Below are positions 1-6,194 of a DNA stretch of 19,139 bases, piece after piece. A model generated the notes under the pieces. That model made no database searches. It was not told where the DNA came from and saw only the letters and a program-made list of their open reading frames with translations. Location: the NCBI GenBank assembly GCA_024680835.1, contig JAILBP010000055.1:1-19139 (forward strand), read 5' to 3'. Origin of the DNA: RGIG6904 sp024680835. Lineage in GTDB: Bacteria > Bacillota > Clostridia > Lachnospirales > Lachnospiraceae. Made by a program: the position numbers and the translations under genes. Numbering within the stretch: position 1 is the first letter of the stretch; every line of letters starts with the position of its first letter.

Positions 1-552
1 TTCAGACCTAAGCTGTAGAGAGACAATAGCATATCTGGTCACATAAGACACCATGTATCGTGATCTGGCGATATGTGGTGTCTTTTTTTGAAAACCGAGC
101 CTTTCCAAAAGAGCAATGGAGCGGGTGTTGGTGAGGGATACATATGAGAGGAGGCATTTGACCGAGGTTGTTCTGATAAAGAGCTTCAGGGCATTCAGGC
201 ATGCTTCCGTGGCATAGCCCATTCCCCACAGCTCTCTGGACAGATCGTATCCCATCACGGCACTTTGGAGGGGCTGTCCTGTGAAGTGGGAAAAGCTGAT
301 GGTGGCTGCAAGCCTGTCGGGATCATCCCGCAAAAAGCAGTACAGATACAGACCGAGCCATGACTGTATCAGTATTTTCTCTGTATTCAGGATGCGAAGC
401 TGATTTTCTATTGAGAGGCTTTCTTCGCATACCTCCGGGTCGTAGGGTTCAAAATATTCACGGTTTTTGCGATAGTATTCCAACCGTGCTTCTGACAGGG
501 CAGTGTCCGCAGCAGTCAGAAGCATTCGTTTGGTGATGATGACGTCTGGCAT
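1..552 (-). CDS. GNAT-family N-acetyltransferase (RimJ/RimL type), C-terminus cut by window edge
   Basis: An open frame of 184 codons on the minus strand starts at ATG 552-550 and reaches base 1 without a stop, so the protein is partial. The start is set by an AAAGGAG ribosome binding site five bases upstream (in MPDVIITKRMLL...). The central stretch GYDLSRELWGMGYATEAC, about residues 117-134, is the R/QxxGxG/A acetyl-CoA pyrophosphate-binding loop of GNAT enzymes. A later NTRSIALLERLGF segment matches the usual 'N..S..L..K.GF' C-terminal motif of RimJ/RimL-like enzymes. This family transfers acetyl from acetyl-CoA to an amine; the substrate (ribosomal protein N-terminus, antibiotic or small amine) cannot be told from sequence. 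It is divergent from gdhA and appears to be a stand-alone gene. At 184 residues it is close to the family length, so little is probably missing. Confidence 0.88.
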   Translation of the reverse strand, partial: MPDVIITKRMLLTAADTALSEARLEYYRKNREYFEPYDPEVCEESLSIENQLRILNTEKILIQSWLGLYLYCFLRDDPDRLAATISFSHFTGQPLQSAVMGYDLSRELWGMGYATEACLNALKLFIRTTSVKCLLSYVSLTNTRSIALLERLGFQKKTPHIARSRYMVSYVTRYAIVSLQLRSE

Positions 553-585
553 GGAGGCTCCTTTCATAAGCCGTGCATCGGTAAA

Positions 586-610
586 GTACGGCTGCTGTTT
601 ACAGCCGTGC
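586..610 (-). promoter_or_regulatory. Leader hairpin upstream of the acetyltransferase gene
   Basis: Arms ACGGCTG (588-594) and CAGCCGT (602-608) are perfect complements around a 7-base loop. The stem can grow to 9 bp with a U-G wobble (587/609) and a G-C pair (586/610). It lies 34 bases upstream of the acetyltransferase start and would be in its 5' leader. No U-run follows, so it is not a terminator; it could be a stability or regulatory structure. The role is inferred. Confidence 0.4.
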
Positions 611-613
611 TGT

Positions 614-630
614 ATACTAAGCTATAGTAT
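614..630. promoter_or_regulatory. Small inverted repeat, possible operator/promoter element
   Basis: ATACTA (614-619) and TAGTAT (625-630) are perfect 6-bp inverted arms around AGCTA. The AT-rich element lies about 60-80 bases upstream of the minus-strand acetyltransferase start, where its promoter should be, and contains -10-like words. I could not find a convincing -35 partner. The operator reading is inference. Confidence 0.3.
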
Positions 631-692
631 CATCCTGCGAGGGAGTGTTCCAGAAAAAATCTTTGATTTTCAGGCATGGCTTTGAAGGCTAC

Positions 693-728
693 ATGAATTT
701 TTGCAAGACCAAACTTGCAAAAATTCAT
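693..728. repeat. Perfect palindrome, 15-bp arms with 6-base loop
   Basis: ATGAATTTTTGCAAG (693-707) is the exact reverse complement of CTTGCAAAAATTCAT (714-728), separated by ACCAAA. It sits between the divergent acetyltransferase and gdhA genes, where no gene ends, so it is not an obvious terminator for either. It may be a dispersed palindromic element, an operator, or the remnant of a terminator from a lost gene. The rest of the 553-933 gap holds AT-rich DNA, the elements listed separately and the gdhA promoter and leader; I see no further gene there. Confidence 0.7.
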
Positions 729-786
729 ATTTTTATCATGTTAAGTAATGAAAAACATATTTTTTTGAAAAATTCAAAAAAATAAA

Positions 787-815
787 TTGCAAAGAATCGG
801 AATTTGTAGTATTAT
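787..815 (+). promoter_or_regulatory. Predicted sigma-A promoter for gdhA
   Basis: TTGCAA (-35, 787-792) and TATTAT (-10, 810-815) are separated by exactly 17 bp. The expected transcript has a leader of roughly 110 bases before the gdhA start. No regulator site was recognised in the leader. Confidence 0.65.
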
Positions 816-933
816 CTTCTATGTTGTTTTTTGTTTTTTCGTGATGCGTCGGTAGTGTGGAATCTGGCATAAAGAGTGCTCTGATGCGGCAGTGCGGATG
901 ATTGCGGGGATTTTCTACAAGGAGGAAAATGAA

Positions 934-2268
934 ATGGGTTATGTAGATGAAGTGTTGGAGCTTGTAAAGAAAAAGAATCCGGCTGAGCCTGAGTTTATCC
1001 AGGCAGCTACAGAGGTTCTTGAGTCCATCAGACCGGTTGTTGACGCCAATGAGGAGCTTTACAGAAAAGAAGCTATCCTTGAGCGTATCGTTGAGCCGGA
1101 CAGACAGATAAAGTTCCGTGTTCCGTGGGTAGATGACAAGGGACAGGTTCAGGTGAACACAGGTTACCGTGTACAGTACAACAATGCTATTGGACCGTAC
1201 AAGGGCGGCTTAAGACTTCATCCTTCAGTATACATCGGTATCATCAAATTCCTTGGTTTTGAGCAGATCTTCAAGAACTCTCTTACAGGCCTTCCCATCG
1301 GCGGCGGCAAGGGCGGTTCTGATTTCGATCCCAAGGGTAAGTCAGACAGAGAAGTTATGGCATTCTGCCAGAGCTTCATGAACGAGCTTTACAAATACAT
1401 CGGAGCTGATGAGGACGTTCCGGCCGGCGATATCGGTACAGGCGCTCGTGAGATCGGTTATATGTACGGACAGTACAAGAAGATCACAGGTCTCTATGAG
1501 GGTGTTCTGACAGGTAAGGGCCTTTCATACGGCGGATCTCTTGCTCGTACAGAGGCTACCGGTTACGGACTTCTTTACATCACAGACGCACTTATCCGTG
1601 ATCATGGCGATTCAATGAACGGAAAGACAGTTGTAGTTTCAGGTGCAGGAAACGTTGCTATCTACGCTATCCAGAAAGCACAGCAGCTCGGTGGAAAGGT
1701 TGTTACATGTTCTGATTCTACAGGCTGGATCTATGACAAAGACGGCATTGATGTTGCACTTCTTAAGGACATCAAGGAAGTTAAGCGTGCACGTCTTACA
1801 GAGTATGCTGCAGCTCGTCCGTCAGCAGAGTATCATGAGGGACGCGGCGTATGGAGCATCAAGTGTGATGTTGCTCTTCCCTGCGCTACACAGAACGAGC
1901 TTCTTATCGACGATGCTAAGACTCTTGTTGCTAACGGCTGCAAGTATGTATGTGAAGGTGCTAACATGCCTACAACTCTGGATGCTACAAAGTATCTCCA
2001 GGACAACGGCGTATTCTTCATCCCGGGCAAGGCTTCAAACGCAGGCGGCGTTGCTACCAGCGCACTTGAGATGAGCCAGAACTCTGAGAGACTTTCTTGG
2101 ACATTCGAAGAGGTTGACGGAAAGCTTAAGGGCATCATGGAGAACATCTATGCTAACATCTCTGCAGCAGCAAAGAAGTATGGCAAAGAGGGCGACTACG
2201 TAGCAGGCGCAAACATCGCAGGCTTCGAGAAGGTTGTTAACGCAATGCTCGCTCAGGGTGTTTGCTAA
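934..2268 (+). CDS. gdhA: NADP-dependent glutamate dehydrogenase
   Basis: This enzyme aminates 2-oxoglutarate to glutamate with NADPH (EC 1.4.1.4) and is a main entry point for ammonia in rumen and gut clostridia. The start at 934 is chosen because AAGGAGG lies nine bases upstream; an in-frame ATG at 892 has no such site. The 444-residue product matches the hexameric family length. Visible landmarks are KGGLR (substrate Lys90), the catalytic GGGKGG loop (Lys126), Asp166 in VPAGD, and the Rossmann turn SGAGNVA (236-242). The SDS tripeptide at 260-262 after the second Rossmann strand resembles NADP-type enzymes such as that of E. coli and argues for NADP over NAD; this is a family comparison, not proof. 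Codons such as GTT, CTT, CGT and ACA dominate, as in a highly expressed gene. It has its own promoter and terminator and is probably monocistronic. Confidence 0.97.
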   Translation: MGYVDEVLELVKKKNPAEPEFIQAATEVLESIRPVVDANEELYRKEAILERIVEPDRQIKFRVPWVDDKGQVQVNTGYRVQYNNAIGPYKGGLRLHPSVYIGIIKFLGFEQIFKNSLTGLPIGGGKGGSDFDPKGKSDREVMAFCQSFMNELYKYIGADEDVPAGDIGTGAREIGYMYGQYKKITGLYEGVLTGKGLSYGGSLARTEATGYGLLYITDALIRDHGDSMNGKTVVVSGAGNVAIYAIQKAQQLGGKVVTCSDSTGWIYDKDGIDVALLKDIKEVKRARLTEYAAARPSAEYHEGRGVWSIKCDVALPCATQNELLIDDAKTLVANGCKYVCEGANMPTTLDATKYLQDNGVFFIPGKASNAGGVATSALEMSQNSERLSWTFEEVDGKLKGIMENIYANISAAAKKYGKEGDYVAGANIAGFEKVVNAMLAQGVC

Positions 2269-2295
2269 TAAACCGGTACTTAAGATAAAATTTTC

Positions 2296-2323
2296 AAAAT
2301 CCCGCAGATTTCTGCGGGATTTT
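2296..2323 (+). terminator. Rho-independent terminator after gdhA
   Basis: AAAATCCCGCAGA (2296-2308) pairs perfectly with TCTGCGGGATTTT (2311-2323), giving a GC-rich core stem that runs into a short T tract. It begins 27 bases after the gdhA stop codon. The flanking A and T runs could let it work in both directions. Confidence 0.85.
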
Positions 2324-2374
2324 GTGTTATTATGGGAAACGGAAACCAATTAAAACAACCTGCGGGAGGAATAT

Positions 2375-4753
2375 ATGGACATCAAAAATATAATAAAGAT
2401 CCCTGTTCTGATCGCAGCATTTTTTTTAAGTCTTATCATATTTTCCTTTGCGGCGAGAATTGAGACGGCCGATTACAAAGGGACTATGGAAGAGCCGACA
2501 CTGCCTGTTGTGATGCCGTATTACAGGGGCAGGAACATGGCAAAGCTATTCGGTTACAAGACAAAAATCGATGAAGTCACCTGCAGAAAATCCGTTATAC
2601 CGGCGCGGGATGACATGATCGACATCAGAATAAAGACTTACGGCGGAAATGTGGAGAACGGGGCCTATAAGATCAGGACACTGGACGGGGAGAGGTTTTT
2701 GTCGGAGGGAGAACTGGATCTTTCCGAGACTGACGGTGCAGACCTCATAAAGACTTCGATACCCTGCGCTAACATCCTGGAGGATGCGGTGGAATACGAA
2801 CTGGTGGTAGAGCTTGGCGTGGGCGGTGAAACTGTATCCTACTATTGCCGTATCATAAAAAACAGCGGCGGTTATCTTGATGAGTGTATAGATTTCGCCT
2901 GGAATTTTCACAGAAAGAGTTTCTCCCAAAAAGATCTTGAGGATCTTTCCGTTTATCTTGAACCGGACGGTTCACAGGATGCGGATCTGGCGTATGTCAA
3001 TATTCATTCACCCCTGTCACAGATCGGATGGGGAACGTTCCAGCCCGAGGTAGTGGGAGAGGTAACCTGCAATATCTGTGAGATAACGGATCATTACAAT
3101 GTGATAACTGTGGATTATATGGTGATAGAAGCCGACGACAACGGCGCTATCGCATACTACAATGTGCGTGAATACTATCGCATGCGTTATGGAGAGGATG
3201 TGGAACGCTGCTACCTGTTAGACTACGAGCGGCGGGTGACAGAGATATTCGATACCGACGGAGAATTGTTTACGGCGGAGGGGCTGATACTCGGTATAAA
3301 CGCCACGGATGATCTCTGCCTTAAGAGTTCCACAGGCAGGATGACGTGCTTTGTGTCCGGACATGATCTTTGGACATATAATGCAGATACGGTAATGCTG
3401 ACCTGCGTTTTTTCATTCAGGGATTATATACAGCCGGATTACAGAAATGACCACGAGGGTTATGATATAATGCCCCTGAATGTCAGCGAGGGCGGCGATG
3501 TGAGCTTTGCACTGTGCGGTTATATGAACAGAGGCGTTCACGAGGGCGAGACAGGCATTGGTCTTTTTCATTATGATGCAATGACGGATATGGTGACCGA
3601 GGAGATGTTTATGCCGGTGCCCATGGCCGAAGATATCCTGATGTCTAATCTGAAGGGCAGGATATATACCAATAAAGATGACATAACCTACATGGCATAT
3701 GCAGGCTGCATTTACTGCATAGATACGGAGGAAGGCACCTGCAGCGCGGTGGTGGAAGATATCGACAACACGGATCTTTTCTTTTCCGCAAGCGCGGGCA
3801 AGATAGTATATCAAAAGGATGAGGGTGGTACTGTCCATGTCTTCGATATGGAGAATGCTTCCGAGAGGGAATACAGCGCCGGTGAAGGAAAAGTCATAGA
3901 CAGCATAGGCTTTTTGAACGAGGATTTTGTGTATGCGGTAAAAGATGTGAATACGCCATACACTGACGAGGGAGTGCGTCCTTATGAAGAGATCGACATT
4001 ATTGGAAACGCAGAGGGACGTGTGATCAAGTGCTATAAAAAAGACGGTGTATTCATAACGGGCGTTGAAATCAAGGATTATCTTATAGAGCTGATCTGCG
4101 TGGGTTATAACGTAGGCGGATACACGGAAAGTTTTTCGGATACGATAGTAAATGAGAGCGGTGAGAATCTGATAGTTGATCACAGAACCTACATGAACTA
4201 CGGAAAAAAACAGAAGGTCACTCTGCTGGATGTGGGTAACATTCCGTCCCCAAAAGATATCAAGACAAGGCGTTCGTCAGAAGAGATACTGGAGAATCTT
4301 CCGGTACACAATATCCGCATTCCGCAGGGCTTTTCGTATTTTGTTTACACCGGCGGTGAGTGCACGATGCAGACTGACAGATTGACTGAGGCGATGAATT
4401 TCGCGGATGAAAATGCCGGAGTCATAATATCGGATACAGCAGGTATCTGGAGCAGAGGAAAGGCAGGTTACATTAACCCTGTTTCATCGGAGAAGATAGA
4501 GAAGATAGATCCGGAAGATTATCTTTACAGAGCGGATGATTCCAGACTTGACATGGCGCTTGGATTTGTTTCGCGGGGCTTTGTGGCGGGTATAGGAGAA
4601 GGCTCAAAGATCCTGTATATTACCGGGTATGACTCTACCGGAGTGTATTTTTACAATGCGGAAGAAATGTGTTCCGAAAAAAAAGATCAGGAAAATGCAA
4701 AAAAACTCTGTGCAAAACGGGGAAATTGTTTTAAGATATATAGTGTGAATTAA
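2375..4753 (+). CDS. Membrane-anchored exported protein of unknown function (792 residues)
   Basis: I do not recognise a named family. The start at 2375 follows a GGGAGGA site. The N-terminus has a short basic-flanked head and one hydrophobic segment (about residues 9-26, in IPVLIAAFFLSLIIFSF) with no lipobox cysteine, so it is a signal anchor or uncleaved signal peptide with the rest outside the cell. Residues about 35-165 look like beta-rich domain(s). From about 300 to 560 there are repeated strand pairs ending in short acidic turns (for example KIVYQKDEGG and TVHVFDME), which suggests a beta-propeller or similar repeated-strand fold; that is inference. No catalytic motif stands out. A tail at about 765-780 is rich in Lys and Glu. 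No strong promoter lies in the 51 bp after the gdhA terminator, so expression may be low or depend on read-through. Frequent ATA and AGG codons contrast with gdhA. Confidence 0.85.
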   Translation: MDIKNIIKIPVLIAAFFLSLIIFSFAARIETADYKGTMEEPTLPVVMPYYRGRNMAKLFGYKTKIDEVTCRKSVIPARDDMIDIRIKTYGGNVENGAYKIRTLDGERFLSEGELDLSETDGADLIKTSIPCANILEDAVEYELVVELGVGGETVSYYCRIIKNSGGYLDECIDFAWNFHRKSFSQKDLEDLSVYLEPDGSQDADLAYVNIHSPLSQIGWGTFQPEVVGEVTCNICEITDHYNVITVDYMVIEADDNGAIAYYNVREYYRMRYGEDVERCYLLDYERRVTEIFDTDGELFTAEGLILGINATDDLCLKSSTGRMTCFVSGHDLWTYNADTVMLTCVFSFRDYIQPDYRNDHEGYDIMPLNVSEGGDVSFALCGYMNRGVHEGETGIGLFHYDAMTDMVTEEMFMPVPMAEDILMSNLKGRIYTNKDDITYMAYAGCIYCIDTEEGTCSAVVEDIDNTDLFFSASAGKIVYQKDEGGTVHVFDMENASEREYSAGEGKVIDSIGFLNEDFVYAVKDVNTPYTDEGVRPYEEIDIIGNAEGRVIKCYKKDGVFITGVEIKDYLIELICVGYNVGGYTESFSDTIVNESGENLIVDHRTYMNYGKKQKVTLLDVGNIPSPKDIKTRRSSEEILENLPVHNIRIPQGFSYFVYTGGECTMQTDRLTEAMNFADENAGVIISDTAGIWSRGKAGYINPVSSEKIEKIDPEDYLYRADDSRLDMALGFVSRGFVAGIGEGSKILYITGYDSTGVYFYNAEEMCSEKKDQENAKKLCAKRGNCFKIYSVN

Positions 4754-4804
4754 AAAATGCTTATGTAAAGCTCTTTTATTGCAAGTGAATTTGTGTTTTT
4801 TCTT

Positions 4805-4834
4805 TTGCATTTTTCACAAAAGCCATAGTATAAT
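4805..4834 (+). promoter_or_regulatory. Candidate upstream promoter (P1) for the HPr-like/DUF6465 pair
   Basis: TTGCAT (4805-4810) and a perfect TATAAT (4829-4834) are separated by 18 bp. The 11-base word TTTCACAAAAG (4812-4822) lies inside the spacer. Confidence 0.6.
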
Positions 4835-4876
4835 GTGGATTCTGTTAGTCAAAATCACAGTATTTCACAAAAGACC

Positions 4877-4905
4877 TTGCAAGATTGGCGGTTTTAGTAT
4901 ATAAA
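4877..4905 (+). promoter_or_regulatory. Candidate downstream promoter (P2) for the HPr-like/DUF6465 pair
   Basis: TTGCAA (4877-4882) and TATAAA (4900-4905) are separated by 17 bp. A second copy of TTTCACAAAAG (4863-4873) ends just upstream of the -35. Transcription from here would give a leader of about 75 bases before the HPr-like start at 4989. Confidence 0.5.
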
Positions 4906-4988
4906 TGTAAAAGTGCGTGTGAGCACAGGCACATTATTTGTGTCCTAATACAACCGCTGATACGGTTAAAGTTACGGAGAGAGCAGAC

Positions 4989-5243
4989 ATGAGTAACAAA
5001 GAAATTGTTATTTCGGAAATCGGCTTGCGACATGAGAACCCGATTGCAGAGTTGGTTCAGGTTGCTTGTCAATTTGACAGTGTTATCACACTGGAGAGCA
5101 ACAATCGCAAGATAAACGCAAAGAGTATCATGGGTATTATGGCTTTTAATCCCAAGAACGGGATGGCTGTTAATATTGTAGCTGACGGTGCGGACGAAGC
5201 AGCAGCGCTTTCGGCTATGGAAGATTTTTTGGTTTGCGGTTAA
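4989..5243 (+). CDS. HPr-family phosphocarrier-like protein
   Basis: HPr carries phosphate from enzyme I to sugar-specific PTS components through His15; in Firmicutes it is also phosphorylated on Ser46 by HPr kinase for carbon catabolite control. The start at 4989 is chosen by GGAGAG upstream; it gives the classical 84-residue length, while an in-frame ATG 51 bases earlier lacks a site. With this start His15, Pro18 and Ser46 fall exactly on their canonical positions (GLRHENP at 12-18, KSIMGIM at 45-51). The usual H-A-R-P is H-E-N-P here, so the normally conserved Arg17 is Asn, and the Gly before the His is shifted by one residue. The Ser46 site looks intact. It may be a regulatory paralogue rather than the main PTS carrier, so I give no ptsH symbol. 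It precedes the DUF6465-like gene by 33 bases and is probably co-transcribed with it. Confidence 0.85.
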   Translation: MSNKEIVISEIGLRHENPIAELVQVACQFDSVITLESNNRKINAKSIMGIMAFNPKNGMAVNIVADGADEAAALSAMEDFLVCG

Positions 5244-5276
5244 TTTTTGGAGAAAAGATCAGGAGGGAATCTTAAA

Positions 5277-5789
5277 ATGGCAGACGCAAAGAAAGAGACA
5301 AAGGCAGTAGCAAAGGCTCCGGCAGCAGAGCAGAAAAAAGAAGAGACAACAGGTGTTACCAGAAGACTTGCAAAGACAGCAGCAGCTAACAACGCTTCTG
5401 TAGCAGCAGTTGCAGAGAAAGAGGGCGCAAAGTCAGCAGAGAAGAAGACACCGGCAAAGAAGGCTCCCGCAAAGAAAGCCGCTGCAGAGAAAAAGACAGT
5501 TGCAAAGGCTGAGGCAAAGGCGGCAGCAAAGAAAGCTCCTGCTAAGAAGACAGCAGCTAAGAAAGAGACAGCTGTTAAAGATTCAGCAGTTACAGCAAAT
5601 GTTGCACTTCAGTATTACGGAAAAGACACTAACATCAACGAAGTTATCGAGAATGTTAAGAAGTCTTACGTAGCTGACGGTCATAAGTCAACTTCTATCA
5701 AGTCTCTTAATATATATCTTAAGCCGGAAGATGGTTTTGCTTACTTCGTTATAAATGAGAGTTATGCCGGAAAAGTAGATCTGTTCTAA
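5277..5789 (+). CDS. DUF6465-like protein with lysine/alanine-rich histone-like tail
   Basis: The start at 5277 follows AGGAGG; a TTG 30 bases upstream in frame has no site. The 170-residue product has two parts. Residues 1-105 are low complexity, with repeated AKK, PAKKA and AEKK units typical of histone H1-like or AlgP-like tails that bind nucleic acid through charge. Residues about 105-170 form a compact domain (LQYYGKD..., ...IYLKPEDGFAYFVIN..., ending GKVDLF) that I recognise as similar to the DUF6465 domain of Lachnospiraceae proteins. The domain's role is unknown. Nucleoid association is a reasonable inference from the tail only. Codon use is strongly biased to GCA, AAG, GTT and CTT as in gdhA, suggesting high expression. 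It is followed by a terminator and appears to be the last gene of the transcript that begins with the HPr-like gene. Confidence 0.85.
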   Translation: MADAKKETKAVAKAPAAEQKKEETTGVTRRLAKTAAANNASVAAVAEKEGAKSAEKKTPAKKAPAKKAAAEKKTVAKAEAKAAAKKAPAKKTAAKKETAVKDSAVTANVALQYYGKDTNINEVIENVKKSYVADGHKSTSIKSLNIYLKPEDGFAYFVINESYAGKVDLF

Positions 5790-5841
5790 TTTTCCCGGTA
5801 CATTTTAAGAGTTCTTTGAAATATTATGAAATGTTTGAGAG

Positions 5842-5870
5842 CATCGGGCTTGATTGCCCGGTGTTTTTTT
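5842..5870 (+). terminator. Rho-independent terminator after the DUF6465-like gene
   Basis: CATCGGGC (5842-5849) pairs with GCCCGGTG (5856-5863), including one G-U pair, around a 6-base loop. Seven T's (5864-5870) follow directly. It lies about 50 bases after the stop codon. Confidence 0.85.
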
Positions 5871-5893
5871 ATCTTAAGATTAACACATCCGAT

Positions 5894-5937
5894 GCCACTA
5901 AATTCGGACTGCACTTCGTTTGCCCTCATTAAGTGGC
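5894..5937. repeat. Palindromic module A
   Basis: GCCACT (5894-5899) and AGTGGC (5932-5937) are inverted arms around a 32-base core that starts AAATTCGGACT and ends CATTA. The core resembles that of module B just downstream although the arms differ. The gap 5790-6194 holds this module, module B, three hairpins and no gene that I can support. Confidence 0.55.
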
Positions 5938-5945
5938 CCTGTATG

Positions 5946-5997
5946 GTTAAATCTAAACTCGAACTTCGCCTTCGGCTCGTTTTCGTTAAGATTTAAC
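5946..5997. repeat. Palindromic module B, related to module A
   Basis: GTTAAATCT (5946-5954) and AGATTTAAC (5989-5997) are perfect 9-bp inverted arms around a 34-base core starting AAACTCGAACT and ending TCGTTA. Inside is a small GCC-TTC-GGC hairpin. The right end (TTAAGATTTAACAC) recurs with one base missing at 5874-5886, just past the upstream terminator. Confidence 0.6.
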
Positions 5998-5999
5998 AC

Positions 6000-6033
6000 A
6001 AAAAAGGCGGGTAGTTTTATTCTACCCGCCTTT
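6000..6033 (-). terminator. Rho-independent terminator, best for prs (possibly bidirectional)
   Basis: AAAGGCGGGTAG (6003-6014) and CTACCCGCCTTT (6022-6033) form a perfect 12-bp stem with a 7-base loop. On the minus strand the stem runs into six T's (complement of 6000-6005), so it best ends the dnaD-dnaC-prs transcript, about 160 bases after the prs stop. The plus side has a poorer T tract (TTTcgTcTTT) but could serve as a back-up for the DUF6465-like gene. Confidence 0.85.
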
Positions 6034-6135
6034 CGTCTTTAAGGAAATCCAGCTGGCATCTCCCTAAGACATTCCTAACTCATGTGACTCAAAAGTTAAT
6101 TAAACCTTTTGCGCGTGATAGTCTCACAAGTCCGG

Positions 6136-6166
6136 CGAAAGCACTGACATATCAACAGCGCTTTCG
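6136..6166 (-). other. Hairpin in the prs 3' untranslated region
   Basis: CGAAAGCACTG (6136-6146) pairs with CAGCGCTTTCG (6156-6166) with a single mismatch and a 9-base loop. No T tract follows on either strand. It lies between the prs stop and its terminator and may stabilise the 3' end; the role is inferred. Confidence 0.5.
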
Positions 6167-6194
6167 CAGAACCTGTAAAGATCTGCGCTTTATA

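Noticed and set aside
892..933. Upstream in-frame ATG for gdhA
   Set aside because: No ribosome site, and the start at 934 has AAGGAGG and gives the family N-terminus and length.
3413..4183. 256-codon open frame on the minus strand opposite the exported-protein gene
   Set aside because: No start signal, His/Ile-rich composition typical of antisense translation, and full overlap with the better-supported plus-strand gene.
5247..5276. TTG start extending the DUF6465-like protein by ten residues
   Set aside because: The extension covers the AGGAGG site itself, and ATG 5277 has correct spacing to it.
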